The translations under genes were made by a program, and so were the position numbers. A stretch of DNA of 64,000 bases from Acidimicrobiales bacterium (GTDB lineage: Bacteria > Actinomycetota > Acidimicrobiia > Acidimicrobiales > MedAcidi-G1): positions 1 through 64,000 of the forward strand of contig JAKURY010000008.1 in NCBI GenBank assembly GCA_022452145.1. The letters run 5' to 3'. The notes under the pieces were generated by a model. The model saw only the letters and a program-made list of their open reading frames with translations. It was not told the origin of the DNA and ran no database searches. Shown here one piece after another: positions 59,566-64,000 of the stretch. Each line of letters opens with the position of its first letter. Position 1 is the first letter of the stretch.

Positions 59566-60408
59566 ATGGAACGACGACGGATCCTCCTGGACGGGTCGGT
59601 GACCCCGATGGTCGTTGACGGTGACGACCTGGTGGCCGGCGACGGGCGACGCGTGGCCGAGTCCGAGGCCGTCCACCTGCCGCCCAGCGAGCCGTCCAAG
59701 ATCCTGTGCGTACACCTCAACCACGTCAGCCGGGTGGAGGAGTTCCAGGTCTCCCTGCCCGCCGCGCCCACCTACTTCCAGAAGCCGACCTCTGCCCTGA
59801 ACGGCCACCGTGGCGACGTGGTCAGGCCCGACCGCTGCCGGTGGCTCAACTACGAGGGCGAGATCGTCATCGTGATCGGCGAACCCTGCCGCAACATCAG
59901 CCCGGCCGAGGCCGGTGACCATATCGCCGGCTACACGATCGGCAACGACTACGGCCTGCACGACTTCCGCGACACCGACGCCGGATCCATGCTCCGGGTG
60001 AAGGGCTCCGACACCCTCTGTCCGGTAGGGCCCGGCCTGGTCACCGACTGGGATTTCCGGTCCAAGGGGATACGGACGCTGGTCAACGGCGAGGTGGCCC
60101 AGGACGGCAACACCGACGAGATGACCTGGGACATGCACTACCTGGTGGCCGACCTGGCCCGGACCATCACGCTGCTGCCCGGCGACATGGTCTTCTCCGG
60201 TACACCGGCCAACTCCCGACCGGTCCAACCCGGCGACGTGGTGACCGTGGAGGTCGAGGGCCTGGGTTCGCTCACCAACACCATCGTGAACGGGCCCACG
60301 TCCGTACGGGACGACTGCGGGGCCCAGCCCACTGAGTCGGAGGAGGTCCTGTCCACCGCCCTGGGCGGCGACTGGGAGTTCCGGGGGATCCGTCCGCCGA
60401 AGCGCTGA
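59566..60408 (+). CDS. Fumarylacetoacetate hydrolase family protein (HpaG-like)
   Basis: A 280-residue FAH-fold protein with KPTSALNGH, the metal-binding NYEGEIVIVIG (two acidic residues), GNDYGLHDFRDTD, VKGSDTLCPVGP, and the C-terminal LLPGDMVFSGTPA. The family includes the HpaG decarboxylase/isomerase of homoprotocatechuate degradation, 2-oxo acid hydratases and acylpyruvases. It is divergent from the ADC-family gene across operator site 2. With the HpaE-like dehydrogenase it gives two consecutive meta-cleavage-type activities. Confidence 0.88.
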   Translation: MERRRILLDGSVTPMVVDGDDLVAGDGRRVAESEAVHLPPSEPSKILCVHLNHVSRVEEFQVSLPAAPTYFQKPTSALNGHRGDVVRPDRCRWLNYEGEIVIVIGEPCRNISPAEAGDHIAGYTIGNDYGLHDFRDTDAGSMLRVKGSDTLCPVGPGLVTDWDFRSKGIRTLVNGEVAQDGNTDEMTWDMHYLVADLARTITLLPGDMVFSGTPANSRPVQPGDVVTVEVEGLGSLTNTIVNGPTSVRDDCGAQPTESEEVLSTALGGDWEFRGIRPPKR

Positions 60409-60450
60409 CCCGACTCGTTCACCCGGCCGGGGGCCAGAGGGGAGCATGAC

Positions 60451-60464
60451 ACCGGTAGTCCGGT
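60451..60464 (+). terminator. Short hairpin ACCGG-TAGT-CCGGT
   Basis: A 5-bp stem with a TAGT loop, 43 bases after the FAH-family stop. The 13-mer CCGGTAGTCCGGT also occurs at 15766-15778. It may end the FAH transcript before the ABC promoter. Weak support. Confidence 0.3.
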
Positions 60465-60518
60465 AAGGGCCCGGTGGTCGCCTCAGCTATCCACCCGTTA
60501 GCGGACACATTCCAAGAA

Positions 60519-60549
60519 TTTGCATGCAAACGTACGGGGCTTCTATCAT
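60519..60549 (+). promoter_or_regulatory. Promoter of the ABC transporter operon
   Basis: TTGCAT (60520-60525) and TATCAT (60544-60549) with an 18-base spacer form the best -35/-10 pair in the window. The -35 lies inside the perfect 12-base palindrome TTTGCATGCAAA (60519-60530), a second candidate operator. The -10 overlaps operator site 3. A leader of about 80 bases with a GGAGGGG ribosome site follows. Confidence 0.65.
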
Positions 60550-60563
60550 TTGGACCCTAACGA
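60543..60563. promoter_or_regulatory. Operator site 3
   Basis: Identical over 21 bases to site 2, with TCATTTGGACCCTAACGA at 60546-60563. It covers the -10 element and transcription start of the ABC importer operon, so a bound repressor would block it. Confidence 0.75.
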
Positions 60564-60636
60564 CATTAGAGTCGGGCAGGGCTCCAAACGTTGGGGTCCG
60601 TGGGCCGCTGGCCAGATTTCTCCGGAGGGGCATGAC

Positions 60637-61965
60637 ATGAAGTCCAGATCCTTGATCGCGCTGTTGGCGGTATTCGGCCTCATGGCCGCAGCCTGTGGAA
60701 GCAGCGATGACGGGGCTGCGCCGGCAACCACTGCTGCGCCGGCAACCACTGCTGCGCCGGCAACCACTGCTGCGCCGGCCACCACTGCTGCGCCGGCCAC
60801 CACCGCTGCGCCCGAAGACGACGGTGCTGTCGGGGTTCCGGCGACGGTGGGTCTGGATGTTGATGCGATTCTGGGGGCTGACCTGGCCAGTTGTGCTGCT
60901 GTGCCGACGGGTGATCCGATTCGTGTGGGCATGGCGATGGACTTCAGTGATGTCGTCGGGTTCGTCGACATTCCGGGTTCGAACCTGGTGCCCTACGTTG
61001 CCGAGTTGATCAACTGCAGCGGCGGAATCGATGGCAGCCCTGTCGAGGTTCGTGTGGCCGAGGTTGGTGACGACGCCGGTCTTGCCGCCCAGGAGCTGCT
61101 CGACTGGGGGGCACAGTTCATCATCGGTCCACCCTTTGCCGACTTCGCTCTGCCGATCCTGCAGGTCACCGGTGGCCAGGTGCCGCTGTTCGTGGCTGCG
61201 TCCACCGAGCCCACCCTCGCTGATGCGTCGATCAACTCTTACCTTGTGACCTTCGACGACTTCGGCATGTCGGGGGCGGCAGCGCAGTGGGCGCTGGACC
61301 AGGGAATCACCCGTGCGATCGTGTTCACCGAGGGTGAGGGGATCCCCTATACCGGTGTGAACCCTGATGCCTTCGCAGCGGCGTTCGAGGCTGGTGGCGG
61401 TGAGGTTGTCAGCACCCAGACCTACGTGTGGGCTGCTGATACCGACTTCTCTGCGCAGGTGAACGAGATTGCCGGTATTTCCGAGAACAACGAGGTGGTC
61501 TTCTCTGCTGCGTTGGCCTTCCAGGTGACAGCGCTTCGTGGCCAGCTCGAGGGCCAGGGCCTCGACGCCCTCACCTACATCGGCACCGATGCCATGGATG
61601 CCACCGGTATCCAGGTCGAGGCGAACAACGAGGGCATTGCCCACACGCCCCATACCAGCATCAGACCAGGTGATCCGATCGACACGTTGTTGGCCGGCTA
61701 CGAGGCTTCCCGGGGTGAGGCGCTCGAGAGCCGGGGCTTCATGGCCCTGTATGTCGACTCGTTGTTCCTGGGCATCCGGGCCATGTTGGACTGTGGCTGC
61801 GACGAGCCTGCTGATATCGGTGAGGCCGTGAAGCAGATCTCTGGCTTCCAGGGGCTGTCAGGTGAGATCACCTATGCCGGCACCAACGGCATCCCGGCCA
61901 AGGCGGTCCCGATCAACCGGATCGTCAACGGTGAGGACGTTCTCGTCGCCACGATGGGTGGCTGA
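60637..61965 (+). CDS. ABC substrate-binding lipoprotein (branched-chain amino acid type, LivK-like)
   Basis: A 442-residue periplasmic-binding-fold lipoprotein. Signal LLAVFGLMAAAC has the lipidated Cys20, a five-copy APATTA linker spans about 27-57, and a Peripla_BP_6 domain follows (DPIRVGMAMDF...VAELINCSGGIDG...GGQVPLFVAASTEP). Such proteins bind amino acids, amides, aromatic acids or urea. The gene leads the transporter operon behind operator site 3. Third codon positions are richer in T than neighbouring genes, suggesting separate ancestry or different expression. Confidence 0.9.
   Translation: MKSRSLIALLAVFGLMAAACGSSDDGAAPATTAAPATTAAPATTAAPATTAAPATTAAPEDDGAVGVPATVGLDVDAILGADLASCAAVPTGDPIRVGMAMDFSDVVGFVDIPGSNLVPYVAELINCSGGIDGSPVEVRVAEVGDDAGLAAQELLDWGAQFIIGPPFADFALPILQVTGGQVPLFVAASTEPTLADASINSYLVTFDDFGMSGAAAQWALDQGITRAIVFTEGEGIPYTGVNPDAFAAAFEAGGGEVVSTQTYVWAADTDFSAQVNEIAGISENNEVVFSAALAFQVTALRGQLEGQGLDALTYIGTDAMDATGIQVEANNEGIAHTPHTSIRPGDPIDTLLAGYEASRGEALESRGFMALYVDSLFLGIRAMLDCGCDEPADIGEAVKQISGFQGLSGEITYAGTNGIPAKAVPINRIVNGEDVLVATMGG
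60715..60804 (+). repeat. Five 18-bp tandem repeats in the lipoprotein linker
   Basis: Unit GCTGCGCCGGCAACCACT repeated five times, the last two with C for A at one position. It encodes the APATTA spacer between the lipid anchor and the binding domain. It is in frame, so copy-number slippage would only change linker length. Confidence 0.9.
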
Positions 61966-61971
61966 TGTTTG

Positions 61972-62673
61972 ATGCTCGAGGTGTCGGGTCTGACAACCAA
62001 ATATGGTGAGATCTCGGCACTGAGAGAAGCAGGCCTGCATGTCGGGTCCGGTGAGGTCGTAGGCCTCATCGGACCCAACGGTGCTGGCAAGACGACGTTG
62101 CTGAACTCCATCGCCGGGCTCCTGACGCCCAGCGAGGGCAGCGTGACGTTTGAAGGCGAGGACATCACCGGTCGTCCACCTGAGGACCTGGTGAGGCTGG
62201 GGCTGGCCCTGGTGCCTGAGCACCGCCGGGTATTCGTGGATCTGACGGCGGAGGAGAACCTGAAGATCGGCGGGGTCACGACTGCCGGCGCCGATCGGGC
62301 CGAACTGCTCGAGGAGATGGGCGAACGGTTTCCGATGCTGCGCGACAAGTGGACGACCCCGGCCGGCTACCTCTCCGGTGGCGAGGCGCAGCAGTTGGCC
62401 ATTGCCCGTGCCCTCATGTCGGAACCCCGGCTGCTCATGATGGACGAGCCCTCCTTGGGCCTGGCCCCGATTCTCGTGGACGTGGTATTCGACCTCATCG
62501 AATCGCTCCGGGCGCAGGGTCGCACGCTGCTCGTCGTGGAGCAGAACGCAACGCGCATGCTCGACCTGGCTGATCGCGCGTACGTGCTGCGTAGTGGCGA
62601 GGTCGTCGCTGAAGGTACCGGTGCGGAGCTGCGTGGAAACAAGGACCTATTCGACACCTTCGTCGGCAACTGA
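61972..62673 (+). CDS. ABC transporter ATP-binding protein (LivF-like)
   Basis: A 233-residue ATPase with Walker A GPNGAGKTT, the Q-loop region, EHRRVFVDLTAEENL typical of LivF, signature YLSGGEAQQLAIARAL, Walker B LLMMDEPSLGLAP and the H-loop region VVEQNA. The frame is also open from TTG 61969, but ATG 61972 is preferred. It directly follows the binding-protein gene. LivF normally works with LivG, which is not in the window and may lie downstream. Confidence 0.92.
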   Translation: MLEVSGLTTKYGEISALREAGLHVGSGEVVGLIGPNGAGKTTLLNSIAGLLTPSEGSVTFEGEDITGRPPEDLVRLGLALVPEHRRVFVDLTAEENLKIGGVTTAGADRAELLEEMGERFPMLRDKWTTPAGYLSGGEAQQLAIARALMSEPRLLMMDEPSLGLAPILVDVVFDLIESLRAQGRTLLVVEQNATRMLDLADRAYVLRSGEVVAEGTGAELRGNKDLFDTFVGN

Positions 62674-62676
62674 GCA

Positions 62677-63564
62677 ATGGCCGAGCTGCTCCAGAACCTC
62701 ATAGACGGACTTGGACGCGGCAGCATCTACGCCCTGCTGGCGCTCGGAGTGGCGGTGATCTTCGGCGTCATGCACCTGCTCAATTTTGCCCATGGCGAGT
62801 TGATAACGGTCTCGGGCTATGCAGCGTTCTGGGCCATCAATGCCGGCTGGTCCTGGTACCTGACCGTGCCGCTCATCGTGGTCGTCTCCGTCGCGACGTC
62901 ACTGGTCATCGAGCGCATCGCCTTCAGCCGGGTGCGCGGCGCAGACGACTTCACCCTGCTCCTCACTTCGTTCGGCGTGCACTTCGTCGTCTCAGCCGTG
63001 TTCCTCCTGTACGTGTCGGCGTCGTTCAAGACCTTCGCCCGCCCGGGCTGGGTCACCGACACCTACTCGGTGGGCTCGTTGCGGGTAGAGGTATTCGACA
63101 CGGTCGTCATCGCGGTAACAGTCGTGGCCCTGATTGCCACCACCCTGCTCCTGCAGCGAACCATGTTCGGCCTGGCGCTGCGGGCCGCAGCGGCCGATTT
63201 CGATACCGCCCGGCTGATGGGCGTCCGTTCAGACTCCGTGATCCGTGGCGCCTTCGCCCTGTCGGGTGTGCTGGCCGGGATAGCAGGGGTGTTCTGGCTG
63301 ATGCGGGCCGGTAGCACTTTTCCGACCGCCGGGATCAATCCCATGCTCAAGGGAGTGCTCGCTGCGCTCATCGGTGGCCTGGGGAGCCTTCGCGGTGCGG
63401 TACTGGGGGGATTCGCCCTGGGCCTGGCCGAGGTGCTGCTGCGCTCCCGCCTGCCCGACTCGGTGGCCAGCCTCACCGAGGGGGTCGTCTTCTTGCTCAT
63501 CGCGCTGCTGTTCATCTTTCGGCCCCAGGGCCTGGTCGCCGTTGCGCACGCCGAGAGGGTCTGA
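62677..63564 (+). CDS. Branched-chain-type ABC permease (LivH-like)
   Basis: A 295-residue inner-membrane permease with LGRGSIYALLALGVAVIFGVMHLLNFAHGELI at its start (the LivH hallmark is the MHLLNFAHGE part), about eight hydrophobic helices, and GGLGSLRGAVLGGFALGLAE near the end. It follows the ATPase gene by 3 bases. It pairs with the LivM-like permease encoded next to form the translocation pore. Confidence 0.92.
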   Translation: MAELLQNLIDGLGRGSIYALLALGVAVIFGVMHLLNFAHGELITVSGYAAFWAINAGWSWYLTVPLIVVVSVATSLVIERIAFSRVRGADDFTLLLTSFGVHFVVSAVFLLYVSASFKTFARPGWVTDTYSVGSLRVEVFDTVVIAVTVVALIATTLLLQRTMFGLALRAAAADFDTARLMGVRSDSVIRGAFALSGVLAGIAGVFWLMRAGSTFPTAGINPMLKGVLAALIGGLGSLRGAVLGGFALGLAEVLLRSRLPDSVASLTEGVVFLLIALLFIFRPQGLVAVAHAERV

Positions 63565-64000
63565 TGTTCCCCGACCTCCGCCGCGACGTCCTGTACCCCA
63601 TCGTCGGCGGTGTCGTCCTGTTCGCCCTGTTCGTCGGGTTCGGGCTGGTGTACCAGGGCCAACTCGGAGGGGCGGAACGCCTGGTCACCTTCGCCCTGAT
63701 CGACGCCGTCATCGTGCTGGGGATCCAGATCTATGTGGGGAATACGGGCATCCTGTCGTTCGGCCATATCGGCTTCGGGGCCATTGCCGGCTATGCCTTC
63801 GCCCTGTCCGCGATCTCGCCAGCGGAGAAGGCGAAGCGGATCTCGGACGCTCCGTTCGGACTCGCCGATGTGCAGCTGAGTCCGTGGTTGGCTGTCGGGG
63901 TTGCCGTGGCCGCGACCCTCGTCGTGGCTTTCGTCGTCGGAGTCGGGCTGGCCCGGTCCGGAGCCGAGTCTGGCGCGGTCTCTGCCACGGTCATCACCCT
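63564..64000 (+). CDS. Branched-chain-type ABC permease (LivM-like), 5' part
   Basis: ATG 63564 overlaps the LivH stop by one base (TGATG). About 145 residues are visible before the window ends: a basic N-terminus (MFPDLRRDVLY), a first helix, then the LivM hallmark GNTGILSFGHIGFGAIAGY and a further helix from about 118. The frame is open to the right edge, so the gene is truncated by the window only. Confidence 0.88.
   Translation, partial: MFPDLRRDVLYPIVGGVVLFALFVGFGLVYQGQLGGAERLVTFALIDAVIVLGIQIYVGNTGILSFGHIGFGAIAGYAFALSAISPAEKAKRISDAPFGLADVQLSPWLAVGVAVAATLVVAFVVGVGLARSGAESGAVSATVIT

Noticed and set aside
60715-60804. Possible CRISPR-like or mobile repeat
   Set aside because: The 18-base units are contiguous with no spacers and encode the APATTA lipoprotein linker in frame.

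Overview
The window is very GC-rich, with GC-rich third codon positions, dense gene packing, many 4-base ATGA start/stop overlaps and frequent GTG starts. It also has recurring TANNNT boxes 6-8 bases before start codons, which suggests leaderless transcription. Together with an Ala-Pro-Thr-rich lipoprotein linker (APATTA x5), LLM flavoenzymes, form II Mo hydroxylases and many acyl-CoA dehydrogenases, this points to an actinobacterium, most likely an uncultured Acidimicrobiia-type heterotroph. The assignment is an inference. No rRNA, tRNA, CRISPR, insertion sequence or phage gene was seen. Almost every gene is catabolic, for transport, or a regulator of catabolism, so this is accessory nutrient-scavenging chromosome.

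Layout. 1-9.7 kb: a flavoprotein oxidase overlapping a HisC-type aminotransferase, an ArsI/CadI-type VOC protein, an SDR lacking its catalytic Tyr/Lys, a TPP enzyme, and a psuG-amidohydrolase pair. 9.0-15.8 kb: a PAS-AraC regulator divergent from bifunctional PutA (proline to glutamate), then a C45 acyltransferase/peptidase, a GNAT and a HAD hydrolase. 15.8-22.9 kb: a six-gene minus-strand operon (MttB-family methyltransferase, DapA-family lyase, PuuC-like aldehyde dehydrogenase, PuuB-like FAD oxidase, two SDRs), probably for a methylated amine or betaine. 22.9-29.2 kb: CoA transferase, alkylsulfatase, acyl-CoA dehydrogenase, and an HD-domain oxygenase overlapping an Fe/2-oxoglutarate dioxygenase, matching the PhnZ/PhnY and TmpB/TmpA phosphonate-oxidising pairs. 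29.2-31 kb: a VapBC-type toxin-antitoxin with a palindromic operator, its toxin gene overlapping an epoxide hydrolase gene. 31-38 kb: an amino-acid permease with EIIA and RCK-C tails, then a five-gene flavoenzyme/acyl-CoA operon divergent from a TetR gene. 38.6-42.7 kb: glutaredoxin and a form II CO-dehydrogenase-like coxSLM operon. 42.7-48 kb: secreted HNH lipoprotein, sulfatase relic, and an agmatinase-family/MFS/omega-aminotransferase set that could convert a guanidino acid to urea and an omega-amino acid. 48-52 kb: two paralogous amidases in inverted orientation around an alpha/beta hydrolase.

52-64 kb is the most striking part: two aldehyde dehydrogenases (one HpaE-like), an acyl-CoA-dehydrogenase-like flavoprotein, a NicX-like ring-cleaving dioxygenase, a P450, an acetoacetate-decarboxylase-family protein, an FAH-family hydrolase/decarboxylase and a branched-chain-type ABC importer that runs off the window end. 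Three intergenic regions here carry the same operator-like sequence (TCATTTGGAYCCWAASGA), a near-palindrome resembling GntR/VanR operators. It ties five transcription units into one putative regulon for an aromatic or N-heteroaromatic compound. The regulator itself is not in the window.
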